DNA of 64,000 nt from Eucalyptus grandis (taxonomy: Eukaryota; Streptophyta; Magnoliopsida; Myrtales; Myrtaceae): assembly GCF_016545825.1 (NCBI RefSeq), contig NC_052614.1:10000559-10064558 (forward strand), given 5' to 3'. Below, one piece after another: positions 27,311-38,125 of this stretch (positions are counted from its first letter, which is position 1; every line of letters begins with the position of its first letter). The position numbers and the translations under genes were made by a program. The notes under the pieces are model-generated. The model saw only the letters and a program-made list of their open reading frames with translations. It was not told the DNA's origin and searched no databases.

Positions 27311-29404
27311 GGAGGGTTCTTGGTTGGCTAGAGACAATGCACCTCTTGAATCTTCAAATTTGCGTTCGATAACTTCAGCCGTGTCGTCTTTGCGTGGATG
27401 ATCTGTGCTTTGGATTGACCGAAAGTCGCTCAATTGGCAATTCCTCTCCGCTCTTCCGAAAGATAACGCAGTAGAGGAGAGGCATCTTATGCTTATTAAG
27501 CGCCATGCAGTTTGCAATAATGCGTGTAATAACTTTTCTGCATTATGTGAGCGGAAGACACTTAACCCTTATCACATTAAGTGCATTGACATATCAACCG
27601 CTCAAAAGAGGTAAATGGACCTTCACGTATCGCTTCTGAGAATCCCAAACCCTTTGTATCACCATTGCCTAACTAAGATGAATTAACCTATTTTACACCA
27701 AATCTAATTAAGCAAGGGCCAAGAAGAGACTCGAGACAGATGAAGAGGAACCAACGGAGCTCATTGTACAAACAAAAGAGAAAAACCCTCGAAACCTTAA
27801 TCTTACATCCGATTCTTCTCCCACTCTCCGAGATATTACAAAATATATAGCACTAGGACCAACTACTCTAAGGGTCACGTCTACTGCCCCTACGAACTAT
27901 GCATGAACATGTACGCTAAAATGGCTCTATCGATCCCCGAGTCAAATCTCACCTGATTTCACCCAATTCAACCAGACCTTTTCACTAAGATAGTTAAAAT
28001 TGAGCTGAAATCCTCAAAGATTGTTGGTCGTTCGGTTTATAAGTATTGAAGCATCTCTTTGATTCTCTGGTATTTTGCCGCTACTATGGCAAGTCAAATA
28101 TGTGTTGGAGATGTCACATGTTTTAGGTTCGTCCCACTCCTAGTGCAAGAAAATCTCCCAAGACCGATCGATCAATCAATCAATCAATCAATCAAATTAG
28201 GCAATTCATGTTTGTATGTGTTTGATTGAGAGAATATTAATGGTGGGTCCTTGCACACATAATAGACAATGTAACATGTGTGTTTTGATTCCCTTTGAAA
28301 ACCTAGAACCTCTCTCTTTATACCGTCCCTACAACAATTGGTATCTTTCGCATGAGTCATTACCATTTTCCTTCTATATTTAATTTCCTTTTACTACTGG
28401 AAACACAAATACATGATTTCACGAAAAACATGAAATAACTTGCAAGCTCATGAACTAAATAAGGTTAGACCTTTTGATTTGTGCAGGCAGCATCGATCTA
28501 CAACAATTTGCTCGAAATTAATAGAATTTGGACAAGTGACTTTCAATTATAGTACTTTGGTGAACTGCCTTTTGCGACAATACATAATTGGTCATTTTCA
28601 CTCAAATGTCTACATGGACGAGGTGTACTTGGAGATGTTCTTTCGATGGATCTTGTCAGCCCATGGATTTTGCCCTTGTCTTGCTTCCGGTTTCCTTGTA
28701 CTGGGAGATATCGTGTTATCCAATTGCATGTGCCTCCGATGTCTAAGAGAAGGAAAAAAAAGGGAAACAGTGGCATGTGTCACACCCGTAACTTTAGATA
28801 TCTGCTCTTTTTATATATCGAAATGGTGTCCAAACAAGCCAAGACACTAGCTACATACCCGTGAGATGCGTCATTTCATGTAAATACTGAAGCTTTTAGA
28901 ATAATTTATTTAGAGGGATCGACGCAATATTTCAATGATTGTCTTATAATATATTGTATTTTGTCAATATATTTGACCCTTTTTCCTGTAATTTGTCTTT
29001 CGAAATCGTTTAAGCAAAAAAGTACATTGAAGTAAATGTACATGTCTGTTTTGCACCCACGGTTGATGCTAACGGACTACTTAGTAAAGATGATATTGAT
29101 GTGGGAGAGATTGAGACGAAGCTTTTGTTAATTCAGATTGTAGCTCGTCGGGTACATCAAATTACATCAGGCACTTCAAATTTTTTTTCGTGGAAACCTT
29201 ACGTTATTTCCTCGTGTCTTGCCTTAACTTTGCGAGGAAGAAACCTCAAACTGGCCAGGACCACCGATTGCATTATTCAAGATCTGCGCACATGCCTTCT
29301 CCGACATTATCTATATTGGTTTTCCAGTGGTCAATGATTGGTGACTTTAGCTACACACAAAGAAGCGTTTATCGGACGTTACTTAATATATAGATTTGAT
29401 TGAA
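27309..29404. other. intergenic, no gene recognised; one ATCA microsatellite
   Basis: A short (ATCA)n repeat occupies 28167-28195. Frames at 28440-28850 and 29101-29337 lack an ATG start or a known domain, so I do not call them. Confidence 0.4.
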
Positions 29405-29410
29405 TATTCG

Positions 29411-29812
29411 CATTACCTCTACTATAACATCAAAAACGATTGCGTGATAATTTTTAATCTATTGTGAGAATAACAATTTATTCCATACCACAAAAATCAA
29501 ATGGCAAATAATTAATTATTGTGGAACCTACTCTTTTAAAAATTTGTGATTCGCAATAAATTGTTATTCTACCACCGCCTTGGTGGCTGCGATGGTTTGG
29601 GCTCTCTCCCCCTCATGAAGGGGAAGAGTTTGAATCCCCTCACGGTTGCTTGGGGTCTTAAGTGGGACGCCGGGGGTGATGGGTCCTCCTACTTACGTTG
29701 TCCCCCCAGATTTACTCACCGGCTGCCAGCTGTATGGGATTCCTGGATCACCCAAAAAAAAAAAATTTGTTATTCTCACGGTATCCTAAAAATCATTATG
29801 TTAGCTAAACCC
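29411..29812. mobile_element. MITE (family 3) split by a SINE
   Basis: The left part at 29411-29570 (TATTGTGAGAATAACAATTT, then ACCACAAAAATCAAATGGCA) and the right part at 29767-29812 (GTTATTCTCACGGTATCC, ATGTTAGCT) are the two halves of an element also seen at 30872-31045, 34257-34370, 34374-34535, 38268-38370 and 38910-39085. The arms are inverted repeats around TGTGAGAATAACA. Confidence 0.65.
29571..29766 (+). mobile_element. SINE (tRNA-related) with poly(A) tail and target-site duplication
   Basis: A 196-base insert flanked by TTGTTATTCT at 29561-29570 and 29767-29776. It ends in a run of about 12 A (29754-29765). Near its start TGGCTGCGATGG resembles a Pol III A box, and AGAGTTTGAATCCCC about 40 bases later resembles a B box. 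That order, the tail and the duplication fit a tRNA-derived SINE inserted in the right arm of a MITE. Confidence 0.72.
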
Positions 29813-30871
29813 CTATAACATTCATGCTTACAATGTGTGCATGCTATATATAGATTCATTTCCATTCGTGCCTCTAAGCAAAAGTATAGACAACAAATAA
29901 TTATGGTATATGAGTGATCGCTGAACTATCTAGTATACAAATTTCACTAAGGATGTGTATGTTTTATTGAAAATGTCTTGATAAATGAAAATATTTTCTA
30001 TGAAAATCATTTTATATGAAAATTAGTAGTTTTCATTTGTTGTATAGTTTAAGAAAAGTGATTTCTCTCTTACAAGAAGGAAAAAATATTTTCCCCCAAT
30101 CTAAATTCATTATTTCTATTTAATGGAAAACATTTTTGACAGATCGATTATTTTTCCATCATTTAAACACCGGAAAGTTAGAAAATCATTTTTCGAAAAG
30201 AAAACAGTTTTCTTTCCAACAAACGGACCCTGAATTTGTTTTGATAGAATGCAAAGATTCTACTGAAAACACAACAAGATAATCCTCCATTTGTCCATAG
30301 AAATCTTGTGTGAGAGTGAAGTGCACGATCAGATCTCTTGTTTGACTTGGGAAGGTTGTGGGTCGGCCATCTCGATTTGCCAGGCTTTAGCGCAATTTCC
30401 ATGAGCATGATGAGGGCTCGATCCGAGACCAATAATGCCCTAGCTTGGTATTATTTGTCAAGGGAGATCATGATTATTCATCTAAGAATCCCTAAGGTCC
30501 CCACTCTCTAAAGCCTGCGTTTTTCTTACGGCCACACCGGAGTTGCAGCTTTACATGTTGAGATATTGCATGGTGGGAAGTACTGATATATCAAGAAGTT
30601 CATTTCGATGGACATTTTTACGCATGTTTTGCACTTTTTAACAAGTTCAAAATTATGGGGAAGGACCGTGGTTTGAGGTGATATGTATGGCGTGTAGGGA
30701 CGGCTGAGAAATAATGCTTCGCATGCAAATGATAAGCCATTATTACAAGTTAAACCATGTTTTATGGGTTCATCGAATTTCGTGACATTCATTGATTATA
30801 TTGAGCGATGGGTCTCGTGTTCTACATCATGAGATGGAGTGGTATATGCATCTACCTTTCACGTTGAGAAA
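29813..30871. other. intergenic, no gene recognised
   Basis: The stretch 29950-30230 has foldback character (AAAATATTTTC, GAAAACAGTTTTC words, TATGTTTTATTGAAAATG) and may be a further MITE, but I could not fix its ends. No coding evidence. Confidence 0.4.
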
Positions 30872-31045
30872 TAATTGTGTAATAGTCTTAATATGCTGTG
30901 AAAACAATAGTCTATTTTGGACCACAAAAAATTAAATTACAAATAATTATGAATTATTGTGAGACCTACTTTCAAGAATTTATGATTCATAATAAACTAT
31001 TATTCTCATATTATCCCAAGAACTGTCATGTTAGCAAAGTCATTT
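30872..31045. repeat. MITE family 3 copy
   Basis: GTGAAAACAATAGTCTATTT on the left and ATAAACTATTATTCTCATAT, then GTCATGTTAGCAAAG, on the right form an inverted pair. The length, about 170 bases, matches the copy at 38910-39085. Confidence 0.65.
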
Positions 31046-32302
31046 CACATTTCATAATACCTTCCCAAATCACGCGGAGCATGGCCTAATTTTACGTCAC
31101 GCTCTACAAGAGACGAGTCTTTCACCTTCTCTTATCCTTGTTGTTGCAAATGCATCTCTCAACAAACTTATGAGAAAGGGAATTTGTTCAGTATATATTG
31201 CATCATAAAAATGAGAGAGTTTCGTAAACGGGTTTGTTGTGCTTATCATAGACGTACTAGTCGGCTAAAAGAAGTGAGGTGAAAAAAAAAAAAAACCCAT
31301 GTGTACGCTACATCTTTGCGACTACGTACGGGGAACTGTTTGGATCACATCATTGCATGAAATCTTTGGAGAATATCACGTGCGGAAGAAAATCTTATGC
31401 ATCGCCCATGATCATGAGGAATCCTCAAAAAGAGAGAACTTCTCCCGAGCTTGCCATGATCGACACCTTTACTTTTTACCCGATCGCCTTCACACTCGGA
31501 ACTTACCAATAATGACTAAAAGCCAGGAGAAAAGAAAGAGCAGCACGACGCGCACACATTTTCTAACTTCAGAACGTGTGAATACAGGGCATTGCCTCGT
31601 TCTCACGCTCGACCTTTTTCTTTTCTTTTTAACTTAAGTAAGGGACATGACGGTTGCGATTCAACCTCATGATGGGGTTTCTTTAAAGAGAAGAGGTAGG
31701 AAAGGGCATGGCATTCACACACGTAGGGCAATGATGAGGTGATGCGGTTAAAGCTTCGTTATTTTAATGTTGTGGGTGGGATTTGTCTTGTCCGGACCAG
31801 GCTGTTGCGAGTGCCGGGGCGTATGAGAAGGTCGACGATAATGACAACAGTTTGATGCATGTCGAGAGGGAACTTTGGCATAATGAGTGGGACACGTTAT
31901 GATGAGATGTTGGCGATGCCTCGGCTTGCATGAAGAAATTGTTGAGTCTTCTTTTTAGGTCATAAAGAAGATGTTAAGGTTGATTTTGCAAACAATCTGT
32001 TACTAGAATTCAACCTTTTCGTCCGAGTAGAAAGAACCGAGCGTTTGGCTCGAATGCGACGGATCTCCTTGTTTGAATCACCACAAATCTTACTCAAACT
32101 AATTTTTGGGAGCCACACCTCTAGTATTGTAAAGACCCGGTTCGACAAAAGCAACAAGTGATCGCCGTGATCAGAGGGCCTAGACAAAGAGTGGCTTCTA
32201 GTAGGCTTTTAGGATGACGAATGAGGCAGAAATGAAACGAACAGTGCACTGAACAAGAAAGAGCGATTTCAAGATGTGTGTGTGTCTGAAAACTTTAAGA
32301 GT
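31046..32302. other. intergenic, no gene recognised
   Basis: Mixed composition. Overlapping frames at 31279-31637 show no domain and no splice context. Confidence 0.4.
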
Positions 32303-32905
32303 ATGCATGGCAACGTTTATGTTTCTTCCAATTTTTGTTCTTTGTTCCCCGGCACAAAAAAAAGAACAAAAATCCGTTTGGTAAAAATTTTATTCCTGAG
32401 AACAATTTCTTTATTTTTTTGTTCCTACGAATAGTTTTAGAATAGAAACAAGAAAAAAAAAAAAAAGTAATTTTTTGTACCCGGGAACAATTTCTAGAAA
32501 TAAGCCAATTTTCTTTTTTCTTTTGTTCCTCTCTCTTGCCACGGCCACCTCCAATCGCCTGGAGCTGCCGTCGATCGCCATTGACCGCCAGCCTCCACCG
32601 CCGCCGCCTGCCGTTCACCGCCGCTCGCTGTCACCCATCGCCACCTCCCACTGCCGCTGCCTCCATCCATCGACGGTCGACAATCCGTGAGCAAGAATAA
32701 AAAACGAATAAATACAAAAAAGAAAATGTTTCGTACCCAACACATTTCTATTCTTTTTCTATTTTTTGAGTAAAAGTTTGTGTAGTTATCAAACATATTA
32801 TTTTACTTAGAAATTGTTTCTCGGAATAGAAATAGAAAAGAAATATTTCTGGAAAAAAAAAAAAAACTCTTCCCTAGCCAAGAAACATTGTCATGCATAG
32901 TCTAA
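32303..32905. mobile_element. non-autonomous TIR element with a GC-rich core
   Basis: The left end contains TATGCATGGCAACGTTTATG. The right end in reverse reads CTATGCATGACAATGTTTC. Inside are AT-rich arms with TTTCTAGAAATA-like words and a GC-rich core (32525-32690) of CACCGCCGCC-type sequence. The architecture is the same as at 21128-21834. No transposase. Confidence 0.6.
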
Positions 32906-33130
32906 TTAAGTCATGAAGGCACCTTAGCTTAGTTTTGGAATTCCAAAGTTAAGCGTGTTTGAGTAGGAGCATTTCCAAGATGGGTGACCTTCTAAAAAGT
33001 TGCCCTTGCCCGTCAAAGGACATATCCTGGAAGTGCTTCCTCCTATACATCAAAGGAAAAGACTGTGAGACTCAAATGGGATGGATCAAAGCAGACAATA
33101 CCTCTAATGAGTTAAATCCAAGGTGTTACA
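32906..33130 (+). mobile_element. 5S-rRNA-like sequence, probable Cassandra-type TRIM LTR fragment
   Basis: AAGTTAAGCGTG at about 32947 and GATGGGTGACCT at about 32980 match the internal control region of plant 5S rRNA (A box and C box) with 5S-like spacing; the sequence between and around them is diverged. Downstream is ATCAAAGCAGACAATA and then a GGTGTTACA end near 33128. Cassandra terminal-repeat retrotransposons are known to carry 5S-derived sequence in their LTRs, which end in TGTTACA-like sequence. The 5' border is approximate. No second LTR was found in the window, so this is a solo or truncated copy rather than a real 5S gene. Confidence 0.7.
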
Positions 33131-34256
33131 GTACTACATCTCATGGTTGGAGCCTTATACAATACACGGAATTGATGGATTAGATTTTCTTTTGTCTTTG
33201 TGAGATTAGATGAGTTGAATTTTTGTTATAAGCTAAAATCTCCAGTGATCTTTAAGTGAACCAGTTAAAAGAACTATAAAGAGAAAGGGATTAAAATCAC
33301 GCATTTGAAAACGTGAGGATTATTTAAATTTTCTCTTTAGTCGGTCTAGTTTTTGGAGTGTCACCATACTGTGAAAAAATGACTTATTCCACACTTCTTT
33401 TCAAGCGTAATGTTCTATAAAAACCTTAACGACGATCCTCATCCTCGATATATGTAAAGAATTTTTTCGATTTGTATTCGTAATCATAGCTTTTATATAA
33501 TTTAATATGAGGACTATAATCAAACTGTGTCACGGTCCTGTGTAGTGATGTGGTAATAATCTCACATGACGCGTTTTGCTTAATCATGGAAAATCCCTAA
33601 CCCTAACCTATTCAGGGATTTTGCGGGGGCAGACTGAATCTGTGGGAATGTTCTTTTGCCCCTCGAGAGTGCATCGTAGGCGACAAACGTTGGCAAGACA
33701 TAATCATTGTGCTGGGCCTGCGCCCAGTGTGAACAAAGACAAAAGACAGAGGAAAATAAATCACCTTGACCCTGGCTGGCTGGCTGGCTGCTGCAGCAGC
33801 ATCATCTGCTCCGAGCCCTAACCCACCAAACGATCCCCTCTTTATCAGCTTCTTCCTCGAAGCGGGCGATCCATTAAACTACAGGTTAAAAAGATCATGC
33901 ATTACACGACATGCTGATGGACACTTCTTTTTCACGACCGTGTCTTGGGTCTGTACTGGTCTGGTAATCTCGGTCCGCATTGTCTCCGTGAGCTAGCTAG
34001 CTGCTGATTTCTAGAAGGAGACAAGAGAAAAAAAAGAGTATGGTACAGTCGCGATCTTGAGACGGGCCAAGTCTATAGATTTCGTAGATTTGATAACTTG
34101 GACTGGATTGGAACTAAGTGACCCTCGGTTCGACAAATCCCTCTGAACTTGATTTGTACGCGAGATTCTTGATAGCGATCAGAGGACACCTGTCAAATAT
34201 AATTGATCGAGAAGAGATTGATTTGAAAGCATCGATTCTATGTGTCGGAAGAGCTT
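33131..34256. other. intergenic, no gene recognised
   Basis: Includes a short CTGG/GCTGCAGCAGC low-complexity tract (33773-33803) and a frame at 33576-33996 with no known domain. Confidence 0.4.
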
Positions 34257-34535
34257 TGCTAGTATAATAGTATTTGGACAATTGTGAAAATAACGATATG
34301 TTGTGAGTCACGAAATCTTGAAAGAGTGAACCTCATAATTTTTTTTAATTGTTTGTGATTTGTTTTTTGGATTTTGCTATTATAACAGTTTTTGAACTAC
34401 TGTGAGAATAACAGCTTCTTGTTAACTACATTTTTTTGAAAAAGTAAGACACCATAACAATTTATAATTATTTGTTATTTGGTTTTTTGTGATCCACAAC
34501 AGACTGTTATTATTAGAGTAATTTAAAGAAGGTCA
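34257..34535. repeat. two MITE family 3 copies side by side
   Basis: GCTAGTATAATAGTATTTGG at 34257 and GCTATTATAACAGTTTTTGA at 34375 are two left ends in the same orientation. The first copy lacks a right end; the second ends near CAGACTGTTATTATTAGAG. Confidence 0.55.
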
Positions 34536-34643
34536 CCTAATCATTTCTCTCATTTATTTTTGGCTCAAAGCAGGTTGTTAATCTCACCATAGATTAAGGA
34601 TAGGCATATAAACATTTCTTGTGTTGGAAAATAACTGTTTTTG

Positions 34644-34672
34644 TTTTTTTTTTTTTTTTTTTTTTTTTTTTT
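34644..34672 (-). repeat. long poly(T) tract, possible tail of a minus-strand retroposon
   Basis: An almost pure T run of about 29 bases followed by GC-richer sequence up to about 34905. This is what a minus-strand retroposon with a poly(A) tail would look like. I found no flanking target-site duplication and no domain. Confidence 0.45.
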
Positions 34673-36160
34673 GTTGCCTGATCAGCTCGAGCCCGAGAGG
34701 ACAAACTAAGGAAACCATGGCTTTGAGAGAGGAATATCCAACTTTGAATGGCTGGGCCACTGCTCTAGGCCTAAGGGCCCAAAGACGATGAAGTGGCCTG
34801 GCCTTCGTTCAGAGCCCACGGGCCAGCCCAACTTCCTTTCCTTGGTCAAGTATCTAGGAGTACTCTGGCCCTACAAAGCCTTTATGAGATAGAGCACACC
34901 AAGGTCTCTCAACTTATTTGGGAGAGCACACTAACAATGACATAAATAAGTAAAGAGCAATTCCAAATAAAGGCTTGAAGCCGGTTCTTTTTCTCAAAAA
35001 AGGAATGGCAAGCAATAAGCATGCGGATTGTTGGTGCAAGTCTCAGGTGAAGAGGACAACCATGCTTGGACAAAGAAGATGAACAGGGAAGAGAAGAAAG
35101 AAAAAAGAAGAAATATATCCGGATGAAAATGCCCCCAGTTGTGCTGTTGTAGCTCGCATGGTCAACAAGGATTTGGCTAGCCGGCAAACTCATACCCTTA
35201 TTTGAGATTAAATTATAATTTTAAACTCTTATTTAAAATAATGTCCACTTTAAATCATATTTAGAGAAAATGAACATACTTTGAATTCTTATTTGGAATT
35301 TTTCTAAAAATGTACAGATTCTAGCCCTAAAATGTAAGTCCTACATATTTCTACCTTTTTTGCTCTATTCTCTTAAGAAGATCCTCTCGCGAAATTCTCA
35401 TTTATCTCTATATATATTATTCATCTAGTGACTTGAGCATCTGAGGATCCTACCAAGGCCAAACCGAGAATGCTTCTTTTGTATCGTGGTGAGTAGCCAG
35501 GTTCAGCCCTCAAGTGGTCTGGGTTAGCCCAACAAGACCAAGAAAACTACTCTTTCAAAAGGTCACATATTTGACAAAAATCTGAAGGACAATCTTTTAC
35601 AAATCCAATTTTGTTAAGATTTCAGCTTGAGATGCTTTGTGGAAGTGACTTCTTCATCATGTTGGCTTATAAAATTGTTATTTTCATTGTACATGGACAG
35701 GGCTTAAGGCACCCATGATGGGTCGTTGACCGGATCTCCAAGGATTAAGCGAAAAAGAATAAGGACCGCTCATCTTCATTTGTTCATACAAAGAAGCAAA
35801 TTTCATTGTGATTGTAAACCCAGCTACCAGTGCTCTTCTATTGAGAGCATTGCCTAAGGCTCCCTTGCATAAGGAACTATCACTAGGGTTTTAGATTCTC
35901 TCAATTTGGAAGCTAATAAGGTTTGAGATTCTTTTGATTTTTTTACGCTACCATGTATGATTTATGCCTCTGAATATGGGTCTACAAGAATTAATCAGGA
36001 ATTGCCTAGATCCAAAAAAGTTTTAATAGATCGAATCTTCAAACTAATGTGATTTTAATCTCGTGTTGGGAATCAACCTGATACTACAAATCTTCCAAAC
36101 TAAGAAGTCCAACAGGATCACAAGAGAAAGAAAATGAGTTCATGCTACACCAAAAGCATC
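34673..36160. other. intergenic, no gene recognised
   Basis: AT-rich; frames are short and without domains. Confidence 0.4.
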
Positions 36161-36168
36161 TATACGAC

Positions 36169-36215
36169 AATTTCGAGCTTTGGAAGTTTCATAAAAACTT
36201 CCATAGCTCGAAATT
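36169..36215. repeat. near-perfect hairpin with 21-base arms
   Basis: Arms 36169-36189 and 36195-36215 are reverse complements with a single mismatch and a 5-base loop. It could be a very short foldback repeat or part of a small-RNA precursor. The loop is shorter than in typical plant miRNA precursors. Confidence 0.75.
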
Positions 36216-37185
36216 AGGGAGTGCTTTAGGGGTGCTTCTGTGTTTGTCCAATCTCTTCCAATCTAGATTTAGATCCCATTCGACCTGTTTTTAGTGTCTT
36301 GATATAGTGATGATGTTGAGAGCACTAAACCTAGGGGTGCACTACCCACTAGGTAGGCCATATCTGTTAAAGAAGGAAATTACGATGTGTACTCATTAAC
36401 AATAAGTTGTCATTAGTCTATTTTGATGTTGAGACATATAATCTTATGGAATAAGAGTATACTTATCACTTGTTTTATTATGAACATCTCTTATATATCA
36501 TTTTGAGATATGAATGAAATATTTACTTTTGATTTTTTTTTTTTAAAAATGATGTTAGGTGATTACCTACACATTAACCTTTGGAAGGAATGGGGGCTTT
36601 CGTTTGAGAGAAAGTTAAACGCTCTAATATCACAATTTATCCAGTTAGTCAAAATCTAGCTTAGCAGAAGACAATGTAGCAAGTGGAGATCGACATTGCA
36701 AAGGTTGACGGCGTCCTCTCTTGCTAGTTGCACCGTGGACAGCATGTCCAACCTTAGCTTCCAACCTCATTGAACATATTCATCGGATTCTTTGTTCTTG
36801 AAAATCTTCATGCCCTAATTTCTTCATGTGGACCACAAATAATCCAAAACCTTATCATGCATAGGCTTCTTCTTTTTTTAAATTTTCAGACAAAAGTTTA
36901 ACGTTAAAATTCAATTATGGGTTTGCTTAATAAGGAGAGATGAATCAACGTTGTGACTTTAGCAATTAATTTATTGCCTAGGTCTCATTCAGGGCAAACA
37001 AAATCTAACCCCCATTAACACTAGCTATCCAAATTTTGCTAGAAATCCAAACATGTCAAACTCAACATTCAATTCAGACCCCTCCATAAGAAAGATCGCT
37101 TTGCCATAAGCTTTTGTACTTACAATCTCTCGCAATTTTCAGAGCCAGAGAAAAAGACCAAAATTCTAATCAACTGGGCAAAACC
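36216..37185. other. upstream region of LBD1
   Basis: From about 36940 to the start codon the sequence matches the region upstream of LBD2 (GTGACTTTAGCAATTAATTT against GTGACTTTAGCAATTAATTA). The promoter-proximal DNA therefore belongs to the duplicated block. The poly(T)/A stretch at 36533-36547 is low complexity. Confidence 0.55.
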
Positions 37186-38125
37186 ATGCCTGCAGCTTCC
37201 AAAGCATGCGCCTCGTGTCGACACCAGCGGAAGAGGTGTGACGGCAACTGCCAGTACGCTGAGCTCTTCCCGGCAAGCCGGTACGACGAGTTCCAGGACG
37301 CGCAGCGGCTCTTCGGCGTGAACAACATGCACAACATCGTGAACGCGGTCGAGCCCGAGTTCAGGAAGCAGGCCGCCGAGTCGATACTCATGGAGGGCAA
37401 CATCAGGAGAAGCGATCCCGTGCACGGGTGTCTCGGCGTTGCTCGGAGGCTCAAGTGGGAGATAGACCTGTGCCAGAAGCAGCTCGAGGACACGAACCGT
37501 CACCTATCTTTCCTCCAGCAGAGGGACCGAGAATTGCAGAGGCAACGGCAAGGGTTTAATGATACTCTTGTTGAACTCCCGCCGTTGCTGCCAGCGTTCT
37601 TCTCGAATGGGGGCGGCGTCAGGAGTTTCTATGAGCAGATGCAGCGTAACCCGGTAAGCCGAAACATGACCAACAAATCTCGACGACGATATCTGCAAAA
37701 GGGACTCATTGATTGTCATCCTTTTTGTGCATTGCAGACCACTACTCTGCTCGACTCGAGTTGCATGAATTATCAAGGACTCAATTACCGATCGACGTAC
37801 GAAGAAGGAGCGACCAGCACTGAGCCCTTCGATCTCTTTCGCGTGACAGGGCCATGGAATGACAACCCGGCCGTGACAATCGCGAGGTAAGATCTCCAAA
37901 CTGATTCATTTCCCGAGTGCTGCTCAGTGCTCACTGTACGAACGTCGCGTATACGTACGATCAGATCATCTCTTCTTCTTCAGATTTTGCAGGGCGGACC
38001 AGATTACTAAACCTGAAGAGGCGAAGCAGGAGGATTCACGAAGGGTGTGCGATGATGGAACCGAGAGCGTGGAGCTACGTTTGAAAGACCGGGACTTTGA
38101 ATGTTGTGGCGATCAAGGCAAATAA
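37186..38125 (+). CDS. LBD: LOB-domain (LBD/AS2-like) transcription factor, copy 1
   Basis: Three exons (37186-37653, 37738-37886, 37984-38125) give 252 residues. The LOB domain opens with CASCRHQRKRCDGNC, a CX2CX6CX3C zinc-binding block at residues 8-22. The GAS block follows (FPASRYDEFQDAQRLFGV), then DPVHGCLGVARRL and a coiled-coil-like stretch (LKWEIDLCQKQLEDTNRHL). These are marks of class I LBD proteins, plant nuclear DNA-binding regulators of organ and meristem boundaries and hormone responses. The second ATG-like start upstream is a TTG, so 37186 is chosen, as in copy 2. Intron 1 is 84 bases, in frame and free of stops, so retention would give a 280-residue form. The gene is divergent from CKX-A, which lies 17 kb away. 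Confidence 0.9.

Noticed and set aside
28440..28850. 136-codon open frame
   Set aside because: It begins with TTG, has no domain and shows no splice context.
33593..33606. CCCTAACCCTAACC, telomere-like
   Set aside because: Only two units and not the usual plant TTTAGGG register; too short to mean anything.
33576..33996. Overlapping frames with Ala/Pro-rich product
   Set aside because: Low-complexity GCTG repeats create them; there is no conserved motif.
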